DNA of 64,000 nucleotides, taken from the NCBI RefSeq assembly GCF_000306235.2, contig NZ_AKWZ02000010.1:1550001-1614000 (forward strand), in the 5' to 3' direction. Position numbers and translations under genes: made by a program. Each line of letters opens with the position of its first letter. Position 1 is the stretch's first letter. Positions 1-8,759 of this stretch are shown here, one piece after another. The stretch comes from Leptospira fainei serovar Hurstbridge str. BUT 6. Its GTDB lineage: Bacteria; Spirochaetota; Leptospiria; Leptospirales; Leptospiraceae. The notes under the pieces are model-generated. The model ran no database searches, was not told the DNA's origin, and worked only from the letters and a program-made list of their open reading frames with translations.

Positions 1-977
1 GAGTCGTCAGTCAAAATTTCGAACGCGGCAGAGCGAGAGGAGAAAAGTCGTAAAGGAGACGTTTCTCCGCGCCTAGTGACAAAAAGTTCGGCCCTGCCTA
101 GTTTCGTATTCAAACAGTATTTCCAACCACCCGGAGGATTATTGTATCGTAAGCAAGCGAAGTCGGATCGATTTGCGTGAATCCTTCCTTCGATTTTAAT
201 TTCGGAAGACGAAGCGGAGAATTTCCAATCGAAGTAGGAATAGGAAGCTCTAAAAAGAGACTTTAGCGGGTCGTTTAATTTATATTCAAGATTTCTAAAT
301 CGAAGAACGATAGGAGTAATTCCCGGAGTCCAAAAAGGGCCTAATTTCAGTTTTGCAGTCGCTAATTCTAAGAACGAATCGGGTTCACCGTCGAATCCGC
401 AAACCTGTCCCCAGGCATACCGATCCGTATGTCTGCTTCCCCAATTATGATTATGAGAGCCTTTCCAATTCTCTATAGGGAGTTCCTTACCTTGCAATTT
501 TAAAACTCCGTTAAATACGGCTAAGGGCCGACCCACTAAGACTTTCGCTTTCGGAAAGTTCGACTCGTAGTATTTTTCGGGAAATAAGAATACTGGAGAA
601 CTTCCTTCACTCAATGATAAGTCCCATTCTATTTTTTGGGACCGATCTTTCGAATCGGCTTGCCCTATCGCTCTTTCTTTTGTGAGATAAGACGCTCCGA
701 TTCTGACAATGAACGGATCCGCATTAAATTCGCATTCTTGAATAGGAAATTCGGATTTGAAACTCGAATGTGAATTGGATTCCCCGTCAAAATAAATCGC
801 CCAAAGTTCTCCTAATGCGGATTGAAGAGGCTGTCTAGGGGAGAATATCGTATATCGAATCCAGATGGCTAATGGGCGATGGGGGTGATTGGCTCGTACA
901 AACCAACTTTCATAATGCCCGCTTTTAGATTCCCTATTAAACCGCGGCTGGTCAAAGTTTGTTCGAATTTGATTCAT
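1..977 (-). CDS. Lipocalin/CrtC-like conserved protein, 3' end cut by window edge
   Basis: The frame is open on the minus strand from an ATG at 977 to the window edge, giving 325 codons with no stop; the C-terminus lies outside. The translation starts MNQIRTNFDQPRF and contains GHYESWFVRANHP (about residue 20), GELWAIYFDG (about 60) and GSHNHNWGSRHTDRYAWGQ (about 170). These are features I associate with the hydroxyneurosporene-synthase/tocopherol-cyclase-like lipocalin proteins widespread as uncharacterised proteins in bacteria. No signal peptide is visible. The conserved HNHNWG patch is likely the functional centre, but the substrate is unknown. The family assignment comes from memory of motif style and is moderately sure; the reading frame itself is very sure. 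No strong ribosome binding site precedes the ATG. Confidence 0.7.
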   Translation of the reverse strand, partial: MNQIRTNFDQPRFNRESKSGHYESWFVRANHPHRPLAIWIRYTIFSPRQPLQSALGELWAIYFDGESNSHSSFKSEFPIQECEFNADPFIVRIGASYLTKERAIGQADSKDRSQKIEWDLSLSEGSSPVFLFPEKYYESNFPKAKVLVGRPLAVFNGVLKLQGKELPIENWKGSHNHNWGSRHTDRYAWGQVCGFDGEPDSFLELATAKLKLGPFWTPGITPIVLRFRNLEYKLNDPLKSLFRASYSYFDWKFSASSSEIKIEGRIHANRSDFACLRYNNPPGGWKYCLNTKLGRAELFVTRRGETSPLRLFSSRSAAFEILTDD

Positions 978-1121
978 GCTGATTGAAGGTATGTGAAATT
1001 ACGTACCGCGCAAGCAGAATACTGATCGCTTCATTTATGCCGATTATCGATTAAGAATTCTTGAAGCTTATTCGAATTTCCGACTCGACGGGGGCGAAGA
1101 ATTAGGTAGGGTAGTTTTATT

Positions 1122-1772
1122 ATGGAAATCGCCCGTTATTCCCCCGAAGCTTGGCAGAATGCAGTAGCCGGTTACGCTGGAGAAATTCGCCGCATCGGTC
1201 ATGAGAAATCTCCGTTTTGGCTCGTAGTCAGAACGTTCGCGTCGGCGGCATGCGAGGCGGACGATCCCGAATCTTTTTATGACGATTTGGATGCCGGATT
1301 TACGAGAGAACTAACGGAAGAAGACGAGTATCGTTTTGACGAAGCTCTCTCAAACGTTCTAGATCAATCTACGGAAATCTTAGTCGCGATTTCGGAAGCT
1401 TATAACGAAGAAGATGAAGAGCGCGCGGAAGCCGTGACTGACGAGGCAATTTCCGGAATCTTAGCCGGCCTAAAGGACGCAGGGATTCAGACGATGGCGG
1501 ATTCCGATCTTATCGGAGTTGCTATTCGGATTTTGAATACTCGACTCGCTTTGTATGAAATTCCCGTAGACGAAAGCTTTAGTTTGGATAGTTTGAAGGC
1601 GATTTCCGACGAAGAAGAAAGAAGCATACTGGAACCGTTCGTTTTCTTTCTCCTGGAAGATTATAAATCGATCGAAGATCAAGAAGAGCGATTCGCTCTT
1701 CTGATGCAGATTCTTTTCGATACTCTCTGGGCACTATTTTATTTAGGACTGGAAGAGGACGAAGAAGATTAA
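1122..1772 (+). CDS. Acidic hypothetical protein (216 aa)
   Basis: I do not recognise this protein. It is strongly acidic, with many Glu/Asp runs (EEDEERAEA, the C-terminal LEEDEED), looks mostly alpha-helical, and has no signal peptide or convincing membrane segment. The ATG at 1122 follows a purine-rich stretch (taggtaggg, about 13 nt upstream), a rather long spacing. The gene is flanked by the divergent lipocalin-like gene and a convergent MFS transporter, so it is probably a single-gene unit ending at a hairpin (1775-1818). Codon use and length argue for a real gene. The antisense frame at 1470-1682 is a shadow. Confidence 0.7.
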   Translation: MEIARYSPEAWQNAVAGYAGEIRRIGHEKSPFWLVVRTFASAACEADDPESFYDDLDAGFTRELTEEDEYRFDEALSNVLDQSTEILVAISEAYNEEDEERAEAVTDEAISGILAGLKDAGIQTMADSDLIGVAIRILNTRLALYEIPVDESFSLDSLKAISDEEERSILEPFVFFLLEDYKSIEDQEERFALLMQILFDTLWALFYLGLEEDEED

Positions 1773-1774
1773 TA

Positions 1775-1818
1775 ATTTCTAAATAGGTCGAACCACCCGG
1801 TTCGCAACATTTAGAAAT
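1775..1818. terminator. Composite hairpin between convergent genes
   Basis: An outer perfect 10-bp stem (1775-1784, atttctaaat, with 1809-1818, atttagaaat) encloses an inner 6-bp stem (1789-1794 cgaacc with 1799-1804 ggttcg, loop accc). It sits in the 56-bp gap between the convergent ends of the acidic unknown and the MFS transporter, so it most likely terminates transcription from both sides. The T-runs are weak, so classical intrinsic termination is an inference. Confidence 0.55.
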
Positions 1819-1828
1819 AATAAACGAA

Positions 1829-3061
1829 TTAGCTTGTCGTAATTCTTCTTTTTTCCGCCCGGAAGCATGCCACGCAGATGATGCCGCTCACGACCGCCAG
1901 ACAAGAGCTCATGATAAACGGAGCTCCCGGAAAATAAAAGATCGAATCGGATTTCGTAAAATAAGAAAAGAGGTTCGTCATGACGACCGGACCTATGATG
2001 GAAGTGAGACTCATAATACTTCCCATCATTCCCTGTAGCTCGCCCTGCGCGTTAGCCGGTATATGGTTGGAAACGTAACCTTGAATCGCCGGTGTCGCGA
2101 GAAAGCTGAATGCGAACGGGACCAACAACGCGTACATCATCCACCCTTGTGTGGATATGGCAAATAGAATGCTGACGAAAATTCGGACAAAGATTCCCAA
2201 GTAGGCTGCGTTCTTTTGACCTAACTTAGGAATGATAACCCTAAGCAAAACGCCTTGTACGAATACGATCGTGATTCCTACGACTCCAAGCGAGTATCCT
2301 ACCAACTCCTCATTCCATTGGAATTTCTCCATCGTAAAATATGTCCAGGTCGATTCGGAAGAATGGTTTGCGATGAATAGAAGGGCGATGGAAAGTAATA
2401 ATCCTGATAGCGCTCCGGGGAGTTTATTCACTTGAAACAGAGAGCCGATTGGGTTTGCCCGTTTCCATTCGAATTTTCTTCTGTTTTCTTTCGACAAAGA
2501 CTCGGGCAGTACGAAATATCCGTAAATCCAATTCAAAAGAGATAATGCGGCTGCGACTAAGAACGGGGCTCTCGGCCCGAACTTACTAAAAATCCCTCCG
2601 ATAACGGGGCCGATAATGAAACCGATTCCGAAGGCCGCTCCGATTAAGCCGAAATTTTGGGAACGTTTGTCGGGCGTGCTGATATCGGCAATATAAGCCG
2701 TCGCAGTACTGAAACTAGCTCCGGTAAGTCCCGCTATGATTCTCCCGATAAACAACCACCAAATGTTCGGAGCTAAAGCCAAAAATACATAATCGATTCC
2801 TAATCCTAAGAGGGAGGCAAGTAAAACGGGTCGTCTTCCGAAACGATCGCTTAGGCCGCCTAAAATAGGTGCAAAAATAAATTGTGTAAACGCGTATGCG
2901 AATGTCAGCCAACCTCCGTGAAGAGAGGCCTGACTTAGATCTCCACCGATTAATTGTTCGATGAGTTTTGGGACCACTGGAATTATAATCCCGAATCCGG
3001 TGAAATCGATCAGTAGAGTGATGAGAATAAAGCGTAGGGCACCCGTTTTGGCGACTGTCAT
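1829..3061 (-). CDS. Tet/TCR-type MFS efflux transporter
   Basis: A major-facilitator drug exporter of the 12-TM DHA1 type, 410 aa, in the inner membrane. The N-terminus LLIDFTGFGIIIPVVPKL matches the first helix of the TetA/TCR group. Motif A in the loop after TM2 reads GGLSDRFGRRPVLL (about residue 68-81). Motif C-like glycine-rich helices (GFIIGPVIGGIFSKFGPRAPF, about 148-168) mark an antiporter. The length is typical for TetA-like proteins. The substrate cannot be read from sequence; tetracycline resistance should not be assumed, because many Tet-like MFS members export other compounds. It stands alone, with no adjacent TetR-type repressor, and starts at an ATG with a purine-rich leader (aaggatcctttc on the opposite strand). 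Confidence 0.88.
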   Translation of the reverse strand: MTVAKTGALRFILITLLIDFTGFGIIIPVVPKLIEQLIGGDLSQASLHGGWLTFAYAFTQFIFAPILGGLSDRFGRRPVLLASLLGLGIDYVFLALAPNIWWLFIGRIIAGLTGASFSTATAYIADISTPDKRSQNFGLIGAAFGIGFIIGPVIGGIFSKFGPRAPFLVAAALSLLNWIYGYFVLPESLSKENRRKFEWKRANPIGSLFQVNKLPGALSGLLLSIALLFIANHSSESTWTYFTMEKFQWNEELVGYSLGVVGITIVFVQGVLLRVIIPKLGQKNAAYLGIFVRIFVSILFAISTQGWMMYALLVPFAFSFLATPAIQGYVSNHIPANAQGELQGMMGSIMSLTSIIGPVVMTNLFSYFTKSDSIFYFPGAPFIMSSCLAVVSGIICVACFRAEKRRITTS

Positions 3062-3176
3062 GAAAGGATCCTTAAAGTTTGTTTGAGATTAATTCGATCG
3101 ACGGTTGGCAAATGCCGTCATAAGGAGAATTTCGCTTTCGTTTTTCGTAAAGCCATTTATTCTATTTTCGAAAATG

Positions 3177-5219
3177 CTACACCCTTTCGACTGCGATTAG
3201 ACTGATATCGTCCTGAGGAAGTGTTTGCCCTAACCAAGCTTCAATATCTTGAAGAATGATATCGGGAATAGTTTCTATAGGTTTCGTAGCGAGTTCCGTT
3301 AATCGAAGTTGCAATCTACGTTCTCCCCACGCTTCCCTCCAGGAATTAAATTGCTCAAAAACTCCGTCGGAAAATAGAAATAACCTGTCTCCGGAGCGAA
3401 ACGGTCTCTCCGAATTTTCATAACCTTTATTGTTTCGGAGTCCGATGATAGGTCCTGTACGGCGTAAAGGCAATAATTCGGATGACACTAGAAGAACCTG
3501 ATCGGGATGGCCTGCGGAGGCGTACACGATTCGATCTTCCTTCGTATAAATATCCACGATAAACGAAGAAAAAATGGTTCCAAGGGAGGAGAATTTTCTT
3601 TGAAATTTATCATCCAGAAGATATAAGCAAAAAGCCGGGTCCTTAGCTCCGTATTTAATTCCTTCGTATTCCGCCTTGATTGCCATCGTGACTAACGCTG
3701 CTTGTACTCCATGACCCGTAGCGTCCGCTAAGAAAACGCGAAAAATCCCCGGAGAAATTTCGAATAAATCGTAAAAATCGCCGCCCACTTCGTCTTTAGG
3801 AAGATACTTTACCGAATATCTTATTTCACGGAACGCTTCCGAATTTTCCGGGAATAGTTTCTTTTGGATGCTTTGTGCGACCAATAAATCTTTACGAATA
3901 TGGTCCAATGAACGATTCAGTTCGGATGTCTTTTCGAGGACCAACGCTTCTAAATTATCCTTTAGTATATTTAACGCGTTGTTGGAAATCTGAAGGTTTT
4001 CGGTCAATTCTTCCGACTTTCTGAATGCTCTTGCTATTCTTCGGGATAAAACCAAGGATTGACAAAGGGTAAATAGCAGTAAGCCGTACGGAGATAAATT
4101 CATTCCTCGAATATTCAATCGATCCCAAACTAAATCCGTACCTACGGTTATTCCGAAGGCGACAAATCCGCCTAAGAAAAGAATCGCATCCTCTTGCTCG
4201 CGGTACGCGGCAATACCCGCGGCCATAATGGTATATACGATACAGAAAGCCGTTGCCATCTGGAACGGATCGATTATCTTTGTGAAGAAAGAAACGGGAA
4301 ATAATAAGGAAATATTATAAATCCCTGATAAAACGATGGCGCTTATCACGACCGATCGATGCGTATTCGACGGAAATAGGGAATGTAAAAATAGGAGAAA
4401 TATCGGAACTGCAGTATAAAACGAAAAAAATTCCAATCTGAAAAGGGAATCCCATGCGAATTCGGGCAGAATATCCAGGAGCAACCTATTTCCTACTAGG
4501 ATAATTCGAAGCGACAAAAGAAAACAGAAGATCGCAAAATATAATATCGACAATTCTTTGCGTCGAAATAGGAACAATCCTATATGATATAAACCGATTA
4601 AAAGCAAACCCCCGAAAAGAAACGCCTCCCTTGACTGAGCAAACGTTTTTTCAAGTTCCATTGCAGAGGCGGTTCCGATTTTCGGCACTTGCCAAAATCC
4701 TCCGAAATTATTTACCCAATTCGAACCTTGCAAAAGGATTTCTACGGAAGACGAATGTGGGCGAATCGGAATATACACAGGTTTCAGACGGGGAATTTCT
4801 TGCTTCGCTTCGGTACTTGGTAACCCGGACGAGTACGTCAATTTTCCGTCGATGTAGAGACGATACGCGGAGGCAAAATCCGGGAGAAAAAGTTGATAAT
4901 CTTTTCCGAAAGAGTTCGGAGAGAAATGGAGAATTAATCGAAGAGTTGCGATTCCTTCGCGTGGAAGGATTTTGTTTCCGACGGTTTTACCCTGCCATGA
5001 TTCCGGAATTGAAAGAGTTCCCCAAGATGTAAAATTCGCCGCTTGCTCCGGATCGATGAAGCTTCCGTAAACAAACTGCCAATCCCCCTTTAAAGGTGTG
5101 ACTTCCTCCTTCTCCTCCTCGCTGGCGGAGATTTCGAATATCCCGCTTTGCAAAGGAGAGCCATGCATATTACCTTGAAATAAAATAAAGGCGAAAAATA
5201 TGATAAAAAATACGTTCAC
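3177..5219 (-). CDS. 7TM sensor with SpoIIE/PP2C-type serine phosphatase output
   Basis: A membrane signalling protein of 680 aa with a GTG start. Order: signal peptide (1-20); a periplasmic jelly-roll-like 7TMR-DISM extracellular domain (about 40-185, GDWQFVYG...WGTLSIPESW); seven membrane helices (about 195-390); a coiled coil (about 395-455); and a C-terminal SpoIIE domain (about 465-680). Metal-binding motifs look intact: GGDFYDLF, DATGHGVQAAL, YASAGHPD and FSDGVFEQ. The family dephosphorylates serine on anti-sigma-factor antagonists in partner-switching pathways; no such partner lies next door. The gene is monocistronic. A second protein with this layout, extended by TPRs, is at 45796-48396. 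Confidence 0.88.
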   Translation of the reverse strand: MNVFFIIFFAFILFQGNMHGSPLQSGIFEISASEEEKEEVTPLKGDWQFVYGSFIDPEQAANFTSWGTLSIPESWQGKTVGNKILPREGIATLRLILHFSPNSFGKDYQLFLPDFASAYRLYIDGKLTYSSGLPSTEAKQEIPRLKPVYIPIRPHSSSVEILLQGSNWVNNFGGFWQVPKIGTASAMELEKTFAQSREAFLFGGLLLIGLYHIGLFLFRRKELSILYFAIFCFLLSLRIILVGNRLLLDILPEFAWDSLFRLEFFSFYTAVPIFLLFLHSLFPSNTHRSVVISAIVLSGIYNISLLFPVSFFTKIIDPFQMATAFCIVYTIMAAGIAAYREQEDAILFLGGFVAFGITVGTDLVWDRLNIRGMNLSPYGLLLFTLCQSLVLSRRIARAFRKSEELTENLQISNNALNILKDNLEALVLEKTSELNRSLDHIRKDLLVAQSIQKKLFPENSEAFREIRYSVKYLPKDEVGGDFYDLFEISPGIFRVFLADATGHGVQAALVTMAIKAEYEGIKYGAKDPAFCLYLLDDKFQRKFSSLGTIFSSFIVDIYTKEDRIVYASAGHPDQVLLVSSELLPLRRTGPIIGLRNNKGYENSERPFRSGDRLFLFSDGVFEQFNSWREAWGERRLQLRLTELATKPIETIPDIILQDIEAWLGQTLPQDDISLIAVERV

Positions 5220-5279
5220 AGATTACGCAAAGTACGGAGTTTTTAAAAGGATGTCTAACTCTTTTTAAGGCGAAAAACT

Positions 5280-5504
5280 TTGCTGATCAAAACGGAATTC
5301 TCGGCGGTGGACCGGACATTGGAAAGACATTTCGTTACTTCACCTCTAATTAAGGCGATCGGTTACGATACGGAAACTCGAACGTTGGAAATCGAGTTTC
5401 ATACCGATGAAATATTGACCTATCGGGAAATTTCTTTCGATGTATATGTGACTTTCATGGCCGCTCCGTCCAAGGCGGAGTTCTGGCAGTTGTATATAAA
5501 ATAA
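5280..5504 (+). CDS. KTSC domain protein
   Basis: A small protein of 74 aa carrying the KTSC fold: IKAIGYDTETRTLEIEFHTDEI then a tyrosine-containing strand, then the terminal APSKAEFWQLYIK, which matches the family's APS.G..fn..I ending. The function of KTSC domains is unknown; some occur beside lysyl-tRNA synthetase-like domains, hence the name. The start is TTG at 5280, preceded by aagg (5267-5270) at good spacing; an upstream ATG at 5251 hits a stop after five codons. The 3' end nearly abuts the convergent DinB gene (4-bp gap). Confidence 0.75.
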   Translation: MLIKTEFSAVDRTLERHFVTSPLIKAIGYDTETRTLEIEFHTDEILTYREISFDVYVTFMAAPSKAEFWQLYIK

Positions 5505-5508
5505 AGGA

Positions 5509-6057
5509 TTAGTGTCTGCTTCGAGTGAAGAATATGTAATCGGTGATTCCCGGATCGATTCCGTTTTGAAATAGGAGGGTAGTGATCTGTCCTCGATGAT
5601 GAGTTTGATGATTAAAGAAATGCGTTAGAACTTCGTAAATCGGATCGGAAAAAGAAACACCTTTCGTATTTTTATATTCGAGATTCTTTCGGATAATCTC
5701 CTCCGAAAGACCTTCCTTTACCCAACGAACCAATTTCTCGTCTAAGTTCTTTCTTTCCGATTTGAGCTTTGAAAAATCGGAATGAATTTCATAATGATGA
5801 TTTGAACTTTGAGTACGTTCTACGAGGGCGATGCTACGATCCAAAATTGCAGACCCATAGCCTGCGTCGACGAATCTGCCCAACCAATTTTTATCGGCCC
5901 AGAGGATATGGTTTAAAGTACCGTGAATCGATCCGAAGAAGGCCCCCATATCTTTTTTTCGAATCTCATCGCTTAATTTTTCCGCCGAACTATAGATATT
6001 TTCGTTCATCCATAAATTATATTCGGAAAGACTAATGAAGTTTTTGTAAAATGACAT
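5509..6057 (-). CDS. DinB-family metal-dependent protein
   Basis: A four-helix-bundle DinB/YfiT-like protein, 182 aa. The metal-binding histidines are visible in GTLNHILWADKNWL (about residue 46-59) and in FFNHQTHHRGQ (about 147-157), the typical H...HxxxH pattern near the C-terminal helix. Such proteins act as thiol S-transferases or metal-dependent hydrolases; the particular reaction is not evident. It is a cytosolic protein in a single-gene unit, convergent with the KTSC gene. Confidence 0.87.
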   Translation of the reverse strand: MSFYKNFISLSEYNLWMNENIYSSAEKLSDEIRKKDMGAFFGSIHGTLNHILWADKNWLGRFVDAGYGSAILDRSIALVERTQSSNHHYEIHSDFSKLKSERKNLDEKLVRWVKEGLSEEIIRKNLEYKNTKGVSFSDPIYEVLTHFFNHQTHHRGQITTLLFQNGIDPGITDYIFFTRSRH

Positions 6058-6103
6058 GTGGCTTCCTTTAACGGAAATCGTTAAAAATAAATTTCATCCG
6101 AAG

Positions 6104-6820
6104 TCATAAAAATCGCAGTAAGAATCCCGCAAAAGCTCCGCCGCAAAGAGGAGCCACTACCGGCAACCAGGCATATTCCCATCTTGAGGAGCCCTTTCCC
6201 GGAATCGGTAGTATATAATGTGCAAGCCTAGGTCCGAAATCCCGTGCCGGATTGATTGCATATCCGGTTGTGCCGCCCATGGAAAGTCCGATGCTCCAAA
6301 CTAAAAGTCCCACTAAAAAGGCTCCAAGATGCGACGTTAAACCCTTGATTTGCGGAGAGAAAATAGCGTACACACCTAAGATCAATATAAACGTGCCGAG
6401 AAGCTCGCTCGTGAAATTCGCAACCTTGTGTCGAATGGCGGGCTCCGTCGAAAATACGGCTAAAATTCGTGCCGGGTCTTTCGTTTCTTTCCAATGCGGA
6501 AGATAATGAATGTAAACGAAAATGGAGCCGAGAAATGCGCCTAAAACCTGGGCGGGAACATACGTGATCAACTTTGAGTAATCTCCCGATTGAACGGCGA
6601 AAGCCAACGTTACTGCCGGGTTCAAATGCGCGTCAACGCTGCCGAAAGCGTTTGCGGTTAAGATTCCCAGTAATACTGCAAAAGCCCATCCGGCTGTGAT
6701 CACTATCCAGCCGCTATCTTTTGATTTGGAATGTTCCAGTAAAGCGCCTGCGACGACGCCATCACCCAACAGAATTAAAACGAATGTTCCTAAGAATTCT
6801 CCGAAAAAAGGAGTGAGCAT
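6104..6820 (-). CDS. glpF: Glycerol facilitator (MIP/aquaporin family)
   Basis: A six-helix MIP channel in the inner membrane, about 238 aa. The two pore half-helices carry HLNPAVT (NPA at 67-69) and INPARDFGPRL (NPARD at 190-194). The Asp after the second NPAR is the hallmark of glycerol-conducting aquaglyceroporins rather than strict water channels. I start it at the ATG at 6820: a TTG further upstream (6862) would add 14 residues (IYLFKFVFLRGPN) that do not belong to the family, and the GGGGG stretch just before the ATG can serve as ribosome binding site. No glycerol kinase gene is adjacent, so the role in glycerol uptake is inferred from the family. Confidence 0.88.
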   Translation of the reverse strand: MLTPFFGEFLGTFVLILLGDGVVAGALLEHSKSKDSGWIVITAGWAFAVLLGILTANAFGSVDAHLNPAVTLAFAVQSGDYSKLITYVPAQVLGAFLGSIFVYIHYLPHWKETKDPARILAVFSTEPAIRHKVANFTSELLGTFILILGVYAIFSPQIKGLTSHLGAFLVGLLVWSIGLSMGGTTGYAINPARDFGPRLAHYILPIPGKGSSRWEYAWLPVVAPLCGGAFAGFLLRFL

Positions 6821-6979
6821 ATTTGGCCCCCGAAGGAATACAAATTTGAAGAGGTAAATCAATACTGCAACCGGATTATTTGGATTTTCATACCTTTCCT
6901 TTCCGGAATCGTTTATGATTGCGGCCTTGATTTAGGACTAACCTTAACCCCGTCGTCCGATGCCGAAATGATTAATCGC

Positions 6980-8131
6980 TTATGAACGGATTTTTCGAAC
7001 CCGAATATAACCCAAACCAAGAAGAGAAATTATAAAAAGCAAAAGAGACGCGGACAAGAATCCGAGTTTGTAGGCCGTAATGATTCCGCCAAATGCCGCG
7101 ACTATAGGAGGTATATTCGGAAATTCGAATATGACTAACAAGATTATTGAATTTTCCAGTATGTCGAAAATTAAAAATCCTAGCGGGATCAAGCTTAAAG
7201 AAGTCGTTAGTCCCGTTCCGGCACAGAATCTGAACGTAATTGCCCCGACTGCTAAAAATAAGGGAACCGGAAAAATCATATCGACCATATCGATCCAGAA
7301 ATATAAGAGCCTGCCCGTTTGACCGTAAGCAGTGAAGACAGCTAAAGCGTCATCGACGGTCGAGAAGGGGCGAAAATCCATTTTAATGGGCGGGCCATTA
7401 CCGTCCGATATCGGGATCATTCTTTCCAGTAATTGCATTCCTCCTGCACATGCCAGCGCAGCTAAAGCTAGCAGAAGAATCGACCGATTCGAACTTAAAT
7501 GAAAGAGTGAGGTTCGGAGTCGAATAAGCGAAGGAGCTTCGCTTGAGGAGAGAAGCAATCCGGAAATAAATATACTGACCGGCAATATCGCTCCGTGAGG
7601 AAGATAGCGGAAAAAAATCGTAGATCCGATCATGAATATCGGAAGAAGCATAAATGAGATCCCGAGAGACCGATCGTTCTTACGTATGGAATTTCCTAAA
7701 AAGATGAAAGAAATTAAAGAAAGTAGAATTGCAGGCGCTTCGATGTATCTGAATCCGATCGTTCTAAGGATTTCGCCCCAAGAATCTGCAAACCAATAGG
7801 CGAGTGAATCTCCCAAAGCGGCTATCCCGAATAAGATCATTAAATTACGATACCGTCGATTCGACGATTCGGGAATTTTTCCTATCGCATATAACCGATA
7901 AAGTCCGTAAAGTATGCCTGCGTATACTGGCAGAAATAACTTTCCAAAAACATAATATTCTGCGGATTTTGGGAATAGAACCTTTCCGAAATCCAAGAAA
8001 GTTTCGACATTCGATCGGATGCTCAAAATGACGGTAGGGGAATCGTCCCCGTTCCAAATATAGGATTGCATCGGCGCTAAAAACACGCAAAGGACCGTCC
8101 CGACTAGACTTAAAATAACGCTGAGTTTCAT
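6980..8131 (-). CDS. Polytopic membrane protein, likely MarR-controlled
   Basis: A 383-aa protein with about ten hydrophobic segments and no recognised domain. It begins MKLSVILSLVGTVLCVFLAP (signal anchor) and ends in a basic tail (IRVRKIRS). I do not recognise the family. Its start codon at 8131 lies directly next to three copies of a MarR-type palindrome (8146-8219) shared with the divergent MarR gene, so it is the most likely regulatory target of that repressor. A transporter-like or membrane-homeostasis role is possible but not shown. Confidence 0.7.
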   Translation of the reverse strand: MKLSVILSLVGTVLCVFLAPMQSYIWNGDDSPTVILSIRSNVETFLDFGKVLFPKSAEYYVFGKLFLPVYAGILYGLYRLYAIGKIPESSNRRYRNLMILFGIAALGDSLAYWFADSWGEILRTIGFRYIEAPAILLSLISFIFLGNSIRKNDRSLGISFMLLPIFMIGSTIFFRYLPHGAILPVSIFISGLLLSSSEAPSLIRLRTSLFHLSSNRSILLLALAALACAGGMQLLERMIPISDGNGPPIKMDFRPFSTVDDALAVFTAYGQTGRLLYFWIDMVDMIFPVPLFLAVGAITFRFCAGTGLTTSLSLIPLGFLIFDILENSIILLVIFEFPNIPPIVAAFGGIITAYKLGFLSASLLLFIISLLGLGYIRVRKIRS

Positions 8132-8145
8132 TTCTTGCCCACCTT

Positions 8146-8219
8146 TATCTTCATGTAAAGTATCTTTATGTCAAGATATGAGAATGGATTCAATCTTCTA
8201 TTATCTTGACGTCAAGATA
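8146..8219. promoter_or_regulatory. Three operator-like palindromes in the marR divergent promoter
   Basis: A perfect 18-bp palindrome TATCTTGACGTCAAGATA occupies 8202-8219. A near copy (tatctttatgtcaagata, two mismatches to the palindrome) lies at 8161-8178, and a weaker third copy (tatcttcatgtaaagtat) at 8146-8163. All fall in the 109-bp gap between the divergent membrane-protein gene and the MarR gene. This layout is typical of MarR-family operators with autorepression. Binding by the adjacent MarR is inferred from position and symmetry. Confidence 0.75.
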
Positions 8220-8240
8220 GTTTTATCTTAAAAAGGAAAA

Positions 8241-8759
8241 ATGAGCGGAAAAACGGATCATGTGGATACTATTCGCGGACAATGGATGCGGGAACGGCCG
8301 GATTTAGACGTTGAGGCGATCGCTTTGATCGGTCGCATTCATCGGTTATCGCAGATTATTTTCACCGATGTTCACAAGCCTATCTTTGATAAACACGAAT
8401 TGACTTATCAAGACTTTGACGTCTTAGCCGCTTTATTACGTAGCGGAAAGCCGTATCGTAAATCTCCGGGCGAACTTCTTTCCACATTGATGATAACTTC
8501 AGGAACAATGACCAACCGTATCGATCGTTTGGAGTCTTCCGGATTAGTTGTAAGAGATCTCGATCCCGAAGATCGAAGAGGGGTTTTGATTCGATTGACA
8601 CATTCGGGAAAAGAGGCGATTTCCGGCGCAATCCAAGAACACGTGAAAGCGGAAACGCATCTCTTGACCGCCTTGACCGAAAAGGAGAGGAGCGAATTAT
8701 CCAGATTATTAAAGAAGCTTCTTTTAAAACTTGAACTGAAGGAGAATGTTTCTTCATGA
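8241..8759 (+). CDS. MarR-family transcriptional regulator
   Basis: A winged-helix repressor of 172 aa. After an N-terminal helix, the DNA-binding core reads LTYQDFDVLAALLRSG...LLSTLMITSGTMTNRIDRLESSGLVVRDLDPEDRRGVLIRLTHSGKEAI (about residues 55-130), with recognition helix SGTMTNRIDRLE and the wing DPEDRRG. It is preceded by aaaaaggaaaa at good spacing. Its stop overlaps the start of the DUF4442 gene (ATGA), so the two are translationally coupled. Palindromes upstream point to autoregulation. MarR proteins often respond to phenolics, oxidants or acyl compounds; the hot-dog thioesterase-like partner makes an acyl or aromatic ligand plausible. Confidence 0.92.
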   Translation: MSGKTDHVDTIRGQWMRERPDLDVEAIALIGRIHRLSQIIFTDVHKPIFDKHELTYQDFDVLAALLRSGKPYRKSPGELLSTLMITSGTMTNRIDRLESSGLVVRDLDPEDRRGVLIRLTHSGKEAISGAIQEHVKAETHLLTALTEKERSELSRLLKKLLLKLELKENVSS

